A DNA stretch of 43,530 nt from Bacilli bacterium (GCA_024413875.1 JAKSVY010000004.1:1-43530), one strand, 5' to 3'; shown: positions 1 to 8,934, counted from the first letter of the stretch. Notes: generated from the sequence alone by a model not told the origin. Translations and numbers: made by a program.

Positions 1-1091
1 AGATTGTTGATCTTGAAGGCTTTGAAAAACGTGATATTTCAACTCTTTCTGGTGGCCAACAACAAAGAATTGCTATTGCAAGAGCTATTGTTAATGAACC
101 AGAAATCTTACTTCTTGATGAACCTTTAGGTGCTCTTGATTTAAAGATGAGAAAAGAAATGCAACTCGAATTAAAAGAGATGCACAAGAGAATTGGTATT
201 ACATTTATCTATGTTACCCATGACCAAGAAGAAGCTTTAACAATGTCAGATACAATCGTTGTCATGAACGATGGTGAAATTCAACAAGTTGGTAAGCCAA
301 AAGAAATCTACGATGAACCAAACAATGCTTTCGTTGCAGACTTCATTGGTGAGTCCAATATTTACACAGGTACAATGTGGAAAGATAACAAAGTTAGATT
401 CCTTAATACATATTGGGATGCTGACCCAGTTGATTTTGGTAAGTTCCAAGTCAATGAAAAGGTTGATGTTGTTGTTAGACCAGAAGATTTCCTTATTAAG
501 AAAGCTGGAGAAGGCACTGTTGATGGTGCTATTGCTTCTAAGATTTTCAAAGGTATGCACTATGAATATATTCTTAGTGTTGGTAAGGCTGAAGTTATCG
601 TTCAATCAACAAAAGAATTAAATGAAGGCGATACAATCGGTGTTAAAGTTAACCCAGAAAATATTCAAATTATGAAAAAGCCATTCACTTCAAACTTCTA
701 TGATGGTTATCTTACAAAAGATTATGAAGTTGAATTTGCTAACACAACATTCAAAACAGAAATCCTTGGATTATTCCCAGGTGCTAAATATAACGAAGAA
801 GGTGTTCTTGTTGATGAAAAGGGTAGTGAAATTGATGTTGTAGATATGGAAGTTAATGTCGAAGTTCCATTTGAAGCAGTTACTATCTCCGATGATCAAG
901 AAGCTTCAGATATCCAAGGTCAAATTATTTCTATGATTTATCTTGGTGATCGTTATCAAATTATCGTTAGAACAGAAGATGAAGAGGACTTCATTTTAGA
1001 AACTCCAGATATGTGGAATGAAAATGATACAGTCTCAGTTATCATCGATACAAATATGATTCACTTATCACGTAAAGGGGCTAAGAAATAA
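1..1091 (+). CDS. potA: Spermidine/putrescine ABC transporter ATPase PotA (5' truncated)
   Basis: ATPase subunit that powers polyamine import with PotBCD at the inner face of the membrane. The window begins inside the gene; the reading frame is open from base 3, so the Walker A end is missing. Visible motifs are the ABC signature LSGGQQQR, Walker B LLLDEP followed by the D-loop (GALD), and the H-loop histidine in THDQEEA. A TOBE-type C-terminal domain follows. It looks split: an acidic stretch of roughly 80 residues (around [19 protein letters not shown]) lies between the two beta-rich halves. The first internal ATG (147) is downstream of the signature motif and is not the true start. potB starts 2 nt after the stop, and its ribosome site lies in the potA tail. 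Family assignment is firm; polyamine specificity comes from potBCD. Confidence 0.93.
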   Translation, partial: IVDLEGFEKRDISTLSGGQQQRIAIARAIVNEPEILLLDEPLGALDLKMRKEMQLELKEMHKRIGITFIYVTHDQEEALTMSDTIVVMNDGEIQQVGKPKEIYDEPNNAFVADFIGESNIYTGTMWKDNKVRFLNTYWDADPVDFGKFQVNEKVDVVVRPEDFLIKKAGEGTVDGAIASKIFKGMHYEYILSVGKAEVIVQSTKELNEGDTIGVKVNPENIQIMKKPFTSNFYDGYLTKDYEVEFANTTFKTEILGLFPGAKYNEEGVLVDEKGSEIDVVDMEVNVEVPFEAVTISDDQEASDIQGQIISMIYLGDRYQIIVRTEDEEDFILETPDMWNENDTVSVIIDTNMIHLSRKGAKK

Positions 1092-1093
1092 AA

Positions 1094-1942
1094 ATGGAAG
1101 CTACAATTAAACGTAGAAGAAGGTTTAATTTCCGTGGAAGCCTATGTATGCCTTATGGCTTATTTATGGCTTTGTTTGTAGTCCTTCCTTTACTCTTGAT
1201 CATTTATTATGCATTCACGGATGCTGATGGACATTTTAGCCCATATAACTGGAAGACTGTTTTCTCATCAGTAGAAAACTGGAAGGTTATTGGCATGACT
1301 TTTGTCATTGCTGGATTAACAACTCTTATTTGTATATTAATTGCTTATCCAATTGCCTATATCCTTTCAAATAAGAAGTTTAATAAGAACAAAGTTCTTG
1401 TTTATATCTTCCTTCTCCCAATGTGGATTAACTTTGTTATCAGAACAAACGCTCTTAAAGATTTGGTTAATGGCATGACTAACTCTTTATTTGGATGGGA
1501 TATTACTTCTGAACATCCATATGCTTCTATTGTTCTTGGTATGGTTTATGACTATTTGCCATTCGCTATCCTTCCTTTATATAACCAAATGTTAAAGATG
1601 GATAAGAATCAAATCGAAGCAGCAGCGGACTTAGGTGCTAATCCATTCCTAGTTTTTGTTAAAGCTATTATCCCGATGACAATTCCTGGCATTATCTCAG
1701 CATGTATGATGACATTCATGCCAACAATGTCTTCATATGTTATTGCAGATAAGATGTCAGAAAACTCAAAGATGATTATTGGAACGCTTATTCAAAACTA
1801 CTTCTTAAAGAGTACAGATAAGATTGCAATGCATGTTGGATCTGTCTTATCTCTTGTTATGTTAATGATTGTAGGTGTTACCCTTTTAGCTGAAAAATTA
1901 ATCAGTGGAAAGGATGCTAGCAAGAAGGAGGGTATATGGTAG
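1094..1942 (+). CDS. potB: Spermidine/putrescine ABC transporter permease PotB
   Basis: First of two membrane permeases of the polyamine importer, 282 aa with about six hydrophobic segments and a basic N-terminus (KRRRR). The cytoplasmic EAA loop that contacts the ATPase is visible as EAAADLGANPFLVFVKAIIP, typical of the PotB/PotC class of binding-protein-dependent permeases. The ATG lies 2 nt after the potA stop with a GGGG-containing ribosome site inside potA. The end overlaps potC by 7 nt, so the genes are very probably translationally coupled. Length is normal for PotB. Confidence 0.93.
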   Translation: MEATIKRRRRFNFRGSLCMPYGLFMALFVVLPLLLIIYYAFTDADGHFSPYNWKTVFSSVENWKVIGMTFVIAGLTTLICILIAYPIAYILSNKKFNKNKVLVYIFLLPMWINFVIRTNALKDLVNGMTNSLFGWDITSEHPYASIVLGMVYDYLPFAILPLYNQMLKMDKNQIEAAADLGANPFLVFVKAIIPMTIPGIISACMMTFMPTMSSYVIADKMSENSKMIIGTLIQNYFLKSTDKIAMHVGSVLSLVMLMIVGVTLLAEKLISGKDASKKEGIW

Positions 1943-2865
1943 AAAATAGAATTCTCACTAGAGAAGAAACCGATAAAGCCCTCGCAAGAAAGAGAACCAA
2001 ATCTAAAGTAGGCAAGATTGTCGCAATGTCTTGCATCTACCTTGTTCTCCTCATCTTATATGCGCCACTCATCTATGTCACATTATTCTCATTCAGTAGT
2101 CATGGTATTACTGGTTTATGGGGTGCTGATGGATTTACTTTCAAAAACTATCAATTACTATTTGATGTTGTGGGTAATGTTTATTCTTCAGAAATTTGGA
2201 ATGCTGCTCTTAATACTGTGTTAGTAGCAGTGGTCTCAGGTATCATTTCTACAGTTTTAGGTACATTAGGTGCAATTGGTATTTATTACTTAAGAAAGAA
2301 ATGGATGAGAAACGCAATGGACTTTGCAACTCAAATCCCAATTGTTAATGCTGAAATTGTTACTGCAGTTTCCCTTGTTATCTTGTTTGTATTCATAACT
2401 AAGTATCTTGGTATTGAAAGAAACTTCTTAACATTAATTATTGGTCACGTTGTTCTTACAATTCCTTATGTAGTTATTTCTGTACAACCTAAGTTAGAAC
2501 AAATGGATCCTAGCCTATACGAAGCCGCTATGGATTTAGGTGCCACACAAACACAAGCCCTCTGGAAAGTTATTATTCCAGATATCGTTCCAGGAATTTT
2601 ATCTGGATTCATGCTATCGGTAACATTATCTCTTGATGACTTTGTTATCACAGCCTTCACAAAACCTGGTGAAGTCCCATGGTCAGAAACAAAATTCCAT
2701 ACATTATCAACATATGTTGATTCGAAGCTCGCTAAAGGCGGACTTCCAACCCACTTCCGTGCATTTACAGCAATCTTGTTTGCTGTCATATTAATTGTAA
2801 TGATTGTCATGAACATCAAGAGTGCATTAGATGCAAAGAAACTTTATAGAAAAGGAGCTAAATAA
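1936..2865 (+). CDS. potC: Spermidine/putrescine ABC transporter permease PotC
   Basis: Second permease of the polyamine importer, 309 aa, with about six membrane segments. The EAA loop reads YEAAMDLGATQTQALWKVII, followed by PDIVPG and the SLDDFVITAF segment characteristic of PotC. An N-terminal cytoplasmic stretch of about 25 charged residues (ILTREETDKALARKRTKSK) precedes the first membrane helix and is somewhat longer than usual. The start overlaps the potB end by 7 nt and follows an AAGGAGGG ribosome site. potD starts 1 nt after the stop. Confidence 0.93.
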   Translation: MVENRILTREETDKALARKRTKSKVGKIVAMSCIYLVLLILYAPLIYVTLFSFSSHGITGLWGADGFTFKNYQLLFDVVGNVYSSEIWNAALNTVLVAVVSGIISTVLGTLGAIGIYYLRKKWMRNAMDFATQIPIVNAEIVTAVSLVILFVFITKYLGIERNFLTLIIGHVVLTIPYVVISVQPKLEQMDPSLYEAAMDLGATQTQALWKVIIPDIVPGILSGFMLSVTLSLDDFVITAFTKPGEVPWSETKFHTLSTYVDSKLAKGGLPTHFRAFTAILFAVILIVMIVMNIKSALDAKKLYRKGAK

Positions 2866-2866
2866 A

Positions 2867-4210
2867 ATGAACAAAAAATCACTTTTAATTGCAATGCCTT
2901 TCTTAGCATTAGGTATTGCTGCAACATCTGGTTGTGCTAAAAAGTACGATGTAAAAATCGTCATCTATAACTGGGAAGACTATATCTATACTGGCGCAGA
3001 TGAAGATGGCACAAAAATTGATGATGAAGGCGGTATCGTAGAACGCTTCCAAACATATATTTCAGAAAAGACTGGCAAGAAAGTCAAGGTTGACTATCAA
3101 ACATTCTCTACAAATGAAATTATGTATCAAGAAATCTCTTTAGGTTCTATTAAACCAGATTTAATTTGTCCATCAGATTACATGATTCAAAAGATGGCAA
3201 ATGAAGGTTTACTCGAAGCTTTCCCATATGATGAAGCAACTGACACATATGAAGAATCTCTTTCTAACTGGTCAGAATATGGTTCACCATATTTAAAATC
3301 AAGATTCTCTAACTCTAAACTCAACAATGGTAGTTCATTTTTAAAATATGCTGTTCCATATTTTTGGGGAACAATGGGTTGGACATACGACCCAGACTAC
3401 TTTGATGAAGAAGAAGTTAATACTTGGGAATGCTTATGGAATAAGGATTCAAAATTCAACAAGCAATTCTCATTAAAGGATTCTATGCGTGACACATATG
3501 TTGCTGGTATTTACCACGTTAAGAAAGCAGAAATTGCTGCTCTTGATGAAACAGATCCTGAATATAACGATAAATTAACAAAAATCTTCAATAGTTGTGA
3601 TGACACTACCATCGCACAAGTTGAAGCTGCGCTTATCGAAGCTAAGAAATCTACAGTTTATGGTTTTGAAGTTGATGAAGGTAAGGAAGATATTGTTAAG
3701 GGTAAATACCACGCTAACTTAGCATGGTCAGGTGACTCAGTATTCTCAATGGATTCGGCTGAAGAAGGCGAACCAGCAAAATACTTAAATTACGCGCTCC
3801 CTGAAGAAGGTTCAAACATTTGGTTTGATGGTTGGTGTATGCCAAAAGGTGCTCAAGTTGAATACGCTTTAGAATTCGTAAACTTCATTTCTAATCCAGA
3901 TAACGCTGCATTATGCATGGACCACGTTGGTTATACATCTCCAATTGCAGGTGAAGCTATTTGGGAATTAGTAAATGATTGGTATGCTGCTGAAGAAGAT
4001 GCTGAAGCAGACGAAGTTGATTTAAGTTACTTCTTTGGTAACACTCTTGAAGAACCAGCAATTATTAACGTTCCAACTGAAGAAAGAGGACGTCAATTCG
4101 ACGCTCAATATCCAACAGAAGATGCAATCAAGAAATGTTGTATCATGCAAGACTTTGGCACACAAACAGCTAAAGTTGAAGAAATGTGGAAGAGAGTTAA
4201 GGTTGCTTAA
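2867..4210 (+). CDS. potD: Spermidine/putrescine-binding lipoprotein PotD
   Basis: Extracellular solute-binding lipoprotein that delivers polyamines to PotBC, 447 aa. I place the start at 2867, not at the upstream in-frame ATG at 2831. The 2867 ATG follows an AAAGGAG site, begins 1 nt after the potC stop, and gives a clean lipoprotein signal peptide (MNKKSLL then a hydrophobic core, lipobox TSGC with Cys23). The mature part starts with the PotD-like VIYNWEDYI and contains the aromatic and acidic residues usual in polyamine pockets (AWSGDS, WFDGWCMPKGA). It is longer than E. coli PotD because of acidic insertions such as DEGGIVERF and AEEDAEADEVD. It is the last gene of the operon and is followed by a strong terminator. 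Confidence 0.92.
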   Translation: MNKKSLLIAMPFLALGIAATSGCAKKYDVKIVIYNWEDYIYTGADEDGTKIDDEGGIVERFQTYISEKTGKKVKVDYQTFSTNEIMYQEISLGSIKPDLICPSDYMIQKMANEGLLEAFPYDEATDTYEESLSNWSEYGSPYLKSRFSNSKLNNGSSFLKYAVPYFWGTMGWTYDPDYFDEEEVNTWECLWNKDSKFNKQFSLKDSMRDTYVAGIYHVKKAEIAALDETDPEYNDKLTKIFNSCDDTTIAQVEAALIEAKKSTVYGFEVDEGKEDIVKGKYHANLAWSGDSVFSMDSAEEGEPAKYLNYALPEEGSNIWFDGWCMPKGAQVEYALEFVNFISNPDNAALCMDHVGYTSPIAGEAIWELVNDWYAAEEDAEADEVDLSYFFGNTLEEPAIINVPTEERGRQFDAQYPTEDAIKKCCIMQDFGTQTAKVEEMWKRVKVA

Positions 4211-4224
4211 TTAACCAAAAACAT

Positions 4225-4252
4225 CAAAAGGTCGCGTTTGCGGCCTTTTTTG
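4225..4252 (+). terminator. Rho-independent terminator of the pot operon
   Basis: The stem pairs AAAAGG-t-CGC with GCG-g-CCTTTT around a short TTT-containing loop and continues into a T-rich tail. It lies 15 nt after the potD stop. Confidence 0.85.
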
Positions 4253-4256
4253 TTTC

Positions 4257-4289
4257 TTGATATACATATTTACTTAATATGTGTATAAT
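4257..4289 (+). promoter_or_regulatory. Promoter of the MATE gene with embedded palindrome
   Basis: The -10 box TATAAT is at 4284-4289. The -35 is either TATACA at 4261-4266 (17 nt spacer) or TTGATA at 4257-4262 (21 nt spacer). A perfect inverted repeat, ACATATT-tactt-AATATGT, occupies 4264-4282, almost the whole promoter spacer, as expected of a repressor operator. The ATG at 4301 is only 11 nt beyond the -10 box and no ribosome site is visible, so the mRNA should be nearly leaderless. Confidence 0.65.
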
Positions 4290-4300
4290 GTTCTCTTGTT

Positions 4301-5707
4301 ATGAAAAAAGCAGGAAAAATCTCTATTTCAGACCACTTCACATATAGGAAGATATTGAAATTTGCCCTATCTCCTATTTTAATGATGTTATTTATCTCGC
4401 TTTACAGTATTGTTGATGGTTTTTTCATTTCTAATTTTGCTGGTCCGGGAGGTACGCCAGGTATAGCCGAATATTCAGGTGTAAATTTGATTATGCCAGT
4501 TATTATGATTATTGGCGGAATTGGCTTTATGTTTGGCGCTGGCGGTTCGGCCTTAGTTGGAAAACTTTTGGGTGAACAAAATAAAGAACGCGCGGATAAG
4601 GTTTTTACAATGATGGTCGAAACCACTTTTGTAGTAGGTGTAGTTATTTCAATCGCAATATTTTTTTGTGTTAAACCAATTGCTATTGCGATGGGCAAAT
4701 TAACAAATGGAACTACTCAAGAAATGGTTGATAAAGCAGTAGAGTATGGAAGAATCTTGTCACTTGGACAAATGTTCTTTATGACTCAAAATGTTTTTCA
4801 AAACTTTATGGTTGTTGCAGAGCGTCAACGCCTGGGATTTTTCTTTACTTTGGCAGCTGGTGTAGCAAACATGCTTTTGGATTTACTGTTTGTTGCGATT
4901 TTCCATTGGGGAGTAGTGGGGGCAGCTATTGCTACTATTGTAGGATATATCGTAGGAAGTGTATGCCCATTTGTATTCTTCTTAAGAAATAAAAACGCTA
5001 ATATATGCTTTGCATTAGGTAAATTTGAAATAAAACCAGTTTTGAGATGTTGCTTCAATGGGATGAGTGAATTTGTTAACAATATTTCCATGAGCATTGT
5101 TGGTGTCGTTTTTAACATTCAATTATTAATTTATTATGGTCAAGATGGTGTTGCGGCCTATGGAACAATCATGTATGTTTCATTTTTGTTTATTGCAATT
5201 TATATTGGTTACGTTATTTCCATCTCGCCAGTTATTTCTTATAACTATGGTGCACAAAACAATGTAGAACTAAATAGTATTCTTAAAAAGAGCATGGTCA
5301 TCATTTCTGTTTGTGCAATCGTCATGCTCCTAGCGGGTGAATTTTTAGGTCCATTATTTGCTAAAGCGTACGTTGGTAGCGAACCTGAATTATTAAAATT
5401 AACAACTCTTGCGTTTAGGATCTTCTCAATAAGCTTTTTATTTAGTGGTTTTTCTATCTATTTCTCTAACTTTTTTACAGCATTGAATAACGGATTAATT
5501 TCTGCAATAATCTCATTAATCAAAAACTTAATTTTAGAAATTGTGTTTGTGTTTGTTCTACCTTTATTTATGAAAGAAATTGGTATATGGTGGAGCATTC
5601 CAATTGCGGATTTTTGCTCATGCCTTTTGTCGGTGATTTTCTTACTAGCATTTAACAAAAAGTATGGTTACATTATTACTAAATGTGTAACTTTACAAAG
5701 TAAATAA
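4301..5707 (+). CDS. MATE family multidrug/Na+ antiporter
   Basis: Polytopic membrane exporter of 468 aa with the roughly twelve hydrophobic segments of the MATE family. The N-terminal sequence SPILMMLFISLYSIVDGFFIS and the GAGGSALVGKLLGE motif of the first cytoplasmic loop are typical of bacterial MATE proteins of the DinF/MepA side. Such pumps expel cationic drugs or metabolites in exchange for Na+ or H+. The gene stands alone between the pot terminator and a surface protein gene. The ATG has no Shine-Dalgarno sequence and follows the -10 box closely. The palindrome in the promoter suggests a local or drug-responsive repressor (MarR- or TetR-like), but no regulator gene is adjacent. Substrate cannot be predicted. 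Confidence 0.9.
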   Translation: MKKAGKISISDHFTYRKILKFALSPILMMLFISLYSIVDGFFISNFAGPGGTPGIAEYSGVNLIMPVIMIIGGIGFMFGAGGSALVGKLLGEQNKERADKVFTMMVETTFVVGVVISIAIFFCVKPIAIAMGKLTNGTTQEMVDKAVEYGRILSLGQMFFMTQNVFQNFMVVAERQRLGFFFTLAAGVANMLLDLLFVAIFHWGVVGAAIATIVGYIVGSVCPFVFFLRNKNANICFALGKFEIKPVLRCCFNGMSEFVNNISMSIVGVVFNIQLLIYYGQDGVAAYGTIMYVSFLFIAIYIGYVISISPVISYNYGAQNNVELNSILKKSMVIISVCAIVMLLAGEFLGPLFAKAYVGSEPELLKLTTLAFRIFSISFLFSGFSIYFSNFFTALNNGLISAIISLIKNLILEIVFVFVLPLFMKEIGIWWSIPIADFCSCLLSVIFLLAFNKKYGYIITKCVTLQSK

Positions 5708-5759
5708 TCCTAAAAAAATCCATATTTTCAAAAAAAATCGACACTTCACGAAAAAAAGT

Positions 5760-5788
5760 TTGACATTTTTTTCTAATATTTATATATT
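5760..5788 (+). promoter_or_regulatory. Promoter of the secreted protein gene at 5820
   Basis: Consensus-like sigma-A promoter: TTGACA at 5760-5765, 17 nt spacer, TATATT at 5783-5788. It is followed by an AGGGAG ribosome site ending 5-6 nt before the ATG at 5820. Confidence 0.8.
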
Positions 5789-5819
5789 TCTCTCGATTTT
5801 TTTGAATTAGGGAGAAAAA

Positions 5820-7349
5820 ATGGTTAGCAAAAAACTCGCTCTTGGTGCAACGTTATCATTCACAATGACTTCCATTGCTGTTTTGGCGACATCAATTTCT
5901 TCTCAAACAACATTAGTTAAACGTGCTAACGCTGAGGATGTTTCTTATAGCGTTACTTTTGATAGTGAAAACGGTGCTCTTCTTGAAGATGCTGTATCAG
6001 CAAGAACAGTCGATGCGGTTACTAAAGCAGGTAATGGCGAATACCCATTAACCCTTGAATATTTAAAAGGAACATCACTCAGCAATGGATTGGTTTCTTT
6101 AAGCGATGGTGGATATATTGCACTTACAACTAAAGTTACAAATATTAGCACAATCACAGTTACCGGTAGTGGTAATGGTACTCTTTCATTTGGCGCAACA
6201 GAAAGCTATGGATATGAAGACAACTTTGCTGTTGGTACTCACTATGCTGAAGGTGCTAATTATTTCCAAGTTAAAGCGGTTGGAAATTTACAAATTACAT
6301 CAATTACAGTTACTTATGGCTGCTTAACACGCAGTTACGAAACATTTAGTGTTTTAGGTACTGGTGGTAATACAACTGTTACTAACCACGGATTTACTGA
6401 TTCTCGTTCACAATTAACTGAATTCTATGATGGTAAGCTTTATTTAACAACAACTGCCTTTAAGTCAAATTATCCAACAGGTTTAAAAAACGTTTCATCA
6501 AATACAATGAATATTCTTAAATATTCTAGTGATAAGACTTCTGTTGAAAGAATTGAACCTTCATTCTTTAATGTTGATTTATTCTTTGGAAAGTTATATC
6601 TCGATTTCGATACATCTTCATTTGATGAAGGAGATATTTTAGTTCTCCACAAAGGAAGTAGTTTTACTGCCACAGTTGGTACTACTGATCGCTATTTCAT
6701 GTTAGATAATGATTTCGAAATCTCTTATCGTCCATTGGTAAATAGATTGAGATCTGATGATGTTGAATTTACATACTCAATTGAAGGAACATCAACAAAC
6801 AATCCTAATACTATTAATGATGGTTTAACTTATCTTGAAGGCGATGATACTTCAAAACGTTGGACAAACTACAAGAATCCTGGACAAGAAGCAGAAGCTG
6901 GCTGGACATTTGATTTCGCAACACCTATTTCTTTAAAGACAATTAATTTATATCACTTCTTCGATAGTGCATCTTCGCGTATTCCAGAAGCGATTTCTGT
7001 TACTGTCTCAAATGGTGAAGGTGAAAAAACTTATACAGTTTCAAAAACAATGACATCCATCTCAGATTTCGATAATTGTACATATATCACAAACTTTGGC
7101 GCTAAGAATGGCAGTAACATTGCACTTATCAATGTTCTCCCAACAGTTATTGGAAACGTAAATTGTTCAAATATCAAAGAATACTATAAAGTTTCAACTA
7201 ATGCTGTACCAAAATCAGCATTTTATTTCCATGATGAAGTCAGTGGTGTAACACAAGTTAAGGTCAATACTGTTGCCGGTATGAAGTCTACAACAAATCA
7301 AACACCATACTGCACTGGTTACTTCGAAATTGAGTTATTAGGATATTGA
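5820..7349 (+). CDS. Secreted surface protein with discoidin-like (F5/8 C) region
   Basis: Exported protein of 509 aa without a recognised enzymatic domain. It starts with a signal peptide (basic KK, hydrophobic core, cleavage probably near RANAED). The middle part is beta-rich and polar. Residues about 320-420 (ending in GWTFDF, SLKTINLYHFFD and EAISVTVSNG) resemble the jellyroll pattern of F5/8 type C carbohydrate-binding modules; this is inference from pattern only. No C-terminal membrane anchor or LPXTG motif is present, so it may be released or held non-covalently. It has its own consensus promoter and ribosome site and ends with a TGA stop, which helps exclude Mycoplasma-type decoding. 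Likely role: adhesion or glycan binding at the cell surface. Confidence 0.75.
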   Translation: MVSKKLALGATLSFTMTSIAVLATSISSQTTLVKRANAEDVSYSVTFDSENGALLEDAVSARTVDAVTKAGNGEYPLTLEYLKGTSLSNGLVSLSDGGYIALTTKVTNISTITVTGSGNGTLSFGATESYGYEDNFAVGTHYAEGANYFQVKAVGNLQITSITVTYGCLTRSYETFSVLGTGGNTTVTNHGFTDSRSQLTEFYDGKLYLTTTAFKSNYPTGLKNVSSNTMNILKYSSDKTSVERIEPSFFNVDLFFGKLYLDFDTSSFDEGDILVLHKGSSFTATVGTTDRYFMLDNDFEISYRPLVNRLRSDDVEFTYSIEGTSTNNPNTINDGLTYLEGDDTSKRWTNYKNPGQEAEAGWTFDFATPISLKTINLYHFFDSASSRIPEAISVTVSNGEGEKTYTVSKTMTSISDFDNCTYITNFGAKNGSNIALINVLPTVIGNVNCSNIKEYYKVSTNAVPKSAFYFHDEVSGVTQVKVNTVAGMKSTTNQTPYCTGYFEIELLGY

Positions 7350-7350
7350 T

Positions 7351-7381
7351 AAAGGCCACAAATGTAGTGGCCTTTATTTTT
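7351..7381 (+). terminator. Bidirectional terminator between convergent genes
   Basis: Perfect 9-bp stem AAAGGCCAC/GTGGCCTTT with a 7-nt loop, followed by ATTTTT. The A-rich flank on the other side may also serve the leftward gene, whose stop codon (7380-7382) touches it. Confidence 0.85.
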
Positions 7382-8132
7382 ACCAAAGGTACTTATCTGA
7401 AATAGTGGATAATTCGTGCTGCAATCCGATCCATTCAAAATCAACTTTTTCTCTAGATTCTGGATTTTTGATTTCTACACCTACATATCTAGCGTGTGGT
7501 CTAAATCTTAATGGTCCAATATGTAATCCATGAATATAACTCCACGTGCGATATTTTAGATGCTTATTAATTTGCTTTCGGCTGCAAATTACTCCGTGTT
7601 CGATATCACCATGATAAACATAATCAGCTGGTGATTTTGGTTCGATAACACCAACAAAGATTGCTCTTTGTATAAACTCATAGATAAAGTCTTTGCTTGA
7701 ATTTAACTCTAGGTTTGCGGCTTTAATTTGTTCTAACAATCTATAATTGATTTCCTCAATCGGCATTCTTCTTTCGCCAGTTCCATCTAATGTGCCATCA
7801 CCATATTGGTATAAAAGAATTGTTTTTATTGTTTCTTCAGAGATACCTTTTTCTCTTAAATATTCAATAAATGTTTTGAGTCTTTCTTGATGAACACCAA
7901 TGGAACTACCTGTTTTTAATGATACAAAATGAACTTCTCCACGACACTCAATAAAGAAATCTGGCTTTAGGAATCCATAAATTCTTTCAACATGGAAAAT
8001 ATTTGAATCTTGCAAGGATACAAACATGCGTTTAAGCATAGCTTTTAAATTATCATTCAATTCTCCAAATTTTTTATTGTTTAAGGCGTTGATGAATTCA
8101 TCTTCTTTATATATTCCAATGTTCTCATTCAT
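7380..8132 (-). CDS. Possible orphan PD-(D/E)XK-like nuclease, unknown function
   Basis: Soluble protein of 250 aa that I do not recognise by name. Residues 56-75 (KPDFFIECRGEVHFVSLKTG) have the layout of a PD-(D/E)XK nuclease core: PD at 57-58, a short hairpin, then SLK at 71-73. Serine replaces the usual D/E before the lysine, with E62 or E66 possibly supplying the missing carboxylate. The C-terminal half contains a histidine/arginine-rich stretch (GLHIGPLRFRPHARY). The start has a strong GAAAGGAGGG ribosome site. No methyltransferase or other restriction gene is adjacent, so it is not an obvious restriction-modification partner. It is divergent from rubrerythrin and shares its intergenic region. 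The nuclease assignment is tentative; the gene itself is secure. Confidence 0.6.
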   Translation of the reverse strand: MNENIGIYKEDEFINALNNKKFGELNDNLKAMLKRMFVSLQDSNIFHVERIYGFLKPDFFIECRGEVHFVSLKTGSSIGVHQERLKTFIEYLREKGISEETIKTILLYQYGDGTLDGTGERRMPIEEINYRLLEQIKAANLELNSSKDFIYEFIQRAIFVGVIEPKSPADYVYHGDIEHGVICSRKQINKHLKYRTWSYIHGLHIGPLRFRPHARYVGVEIKNPESREKVDFEWIGLQHELSTISDKYLW

Positions 8133-8224
8133 TATTTCGCCCTCCTTTCTTATTTATTAATAGGTAAGTTTTTGGAAAAAATGCCGAAAATAATTAAAAT
8201 TTTTTAGACATTGAGAGCGTTTTA

Positions 8225-8254
8225 TTAACTCACATAATATTTATGTGCTAAAAT
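8225..8254 (+). promoter_or_regulatory. Rubrerythrin promoter with PerR/Fur-like palindromic operator
   Basis: An extended -10 (TGC-TAAAAT, hexamer at 8249-8254) lies 18 nt after TTAACT (8225-8230). The spacer contains the inverted repeat CACATAA-tat-TTATGTG at 8231-8247. Its 15-nt centre resembles the 7-1-7 PerR box (TTATAATNATTATAA). Because rubrerythrin is a common peroxide-stress target, PerR control is a reasonable inference. An AAGGAGG ribosome site precedes the ATG at 8286. Confidence 0.65.
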
Positions 8255-8285
8255 GAGGTAACAATACAAAAAGGAGGACATATAA

Positions 8286-8825
8286 ATGGAATTAAAAGGT
8301 AGTAGAACAGAAGCAAACCTTCAAAAAGCATTTGCTGGTGAATCTCAAGCACGTAACAAATACACTTACTGGGCAAGCCAAGCAAAGAAGGAAGGCTATG
8401 AACAAATTGCAGCTTTATTCTTAGAAACAGCTGAAAACGAAAGAGAACATGCCAAGATGTGGTTTAAATGGTTAGAAGGCGGCAAGATTAAAGATACAGC
8501 AGCTAACCTTGAAGCAGCAGCAGATGGTGAGAATTTTGAATGGACAGATATGTACGCTGAAATGGCAAAGGTTGCTCGTGAAGAAGGATTCATTGCAATT
8601 GCAATGCAAATGGAAGGTGTTGCAGCAATCGAAAAAGAACACGAAGAAAGATATAGAGCTCTTCTTGCAAAATTAAAAACAAATAAAGTCTTTATTAGCG
8701 AAGAAGTGTCAGTTTGGAAATGCCGTAACTGTGGACATATTGCAGTTGGAAAAGAAGCTCCAAAAGCATGCCCAGTATGTGCTCATCCACAAGCTTATTT
8801 TGAATTAAGAGCTAAAAACTATTAA
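8286..8825 (+). CDS. rbr: Rubrerythrin
   Basis: Cytosolic peroxide reductase of 179 aa that reduces H2O2 to water with electrons from rubredoxin-type donors, protecting anaerobes. The N-terminal four-helix diiron domain shows the expected carboxylates and histidines (E19, E52-x-x-H55 in ENEREH, and EKEHEERY near 116-122). The C-terminal rubredoxin-like domain has CRNCGH (C146, C149) and CPVCAHP (C162, C165). The order diiron then rubredoxin domain is the classical rubrerythrin layout, not the reverse type. Monocistronic, with a strong ribosome site and a palindromic operator in the promoter. Confidence 0.96.
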   Translation: MELKGSRTEANLQKAFAGESQARNKYTYWASQAKKEGYEQIAALFLETAENEREHAKMWFKWLEGGKIKDTAANLEAAADGENFEWTDMYAEMAKVAREEGFIAIAMQMEGVAAIEKEHEERYRALLAKLKTNKVFISEEVSVWKCRNCGHIAVGKEAPKACPVCAHPQAYFELRAKNY

Positions 8826-8860
8826 TTTATTTATAAATTAAACAAGCTTTTTGTTAGACT

Positions 8861-8934
8861 TCCAGTCGGAACGTTAAATTTGTTCTTGATTTTTTATTTT
8901 ATATCATAGATAATAAATAACGTTCCCGACTGGA
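8861..8934. repeat. Long inverted repeat abutting tRNA-Asp
   Basis: The left arm at 8861-8876 (TCCAGTCGG-AACGTTA) and right arm at 8918-8934 (TAACGTTCCCGACTGGA) are complementary over 16 bp with a single bulged base. The 41-nt loop is AT-rich. The right arm runs three bases into the first tRNA-Asp gene. The loop holds a possible tRNA promoter, TTGATT (8886-8891), 17 nt, GATAAT (8909-8914). Confidence 0.75.

Noticed and set aside
8841..8855. Terminator after rubrerythrin (AACAA-gcttt-TTGTT)
   Set aside because: Only five A/T-rich pairs and no downstream T-run; too weak to call.
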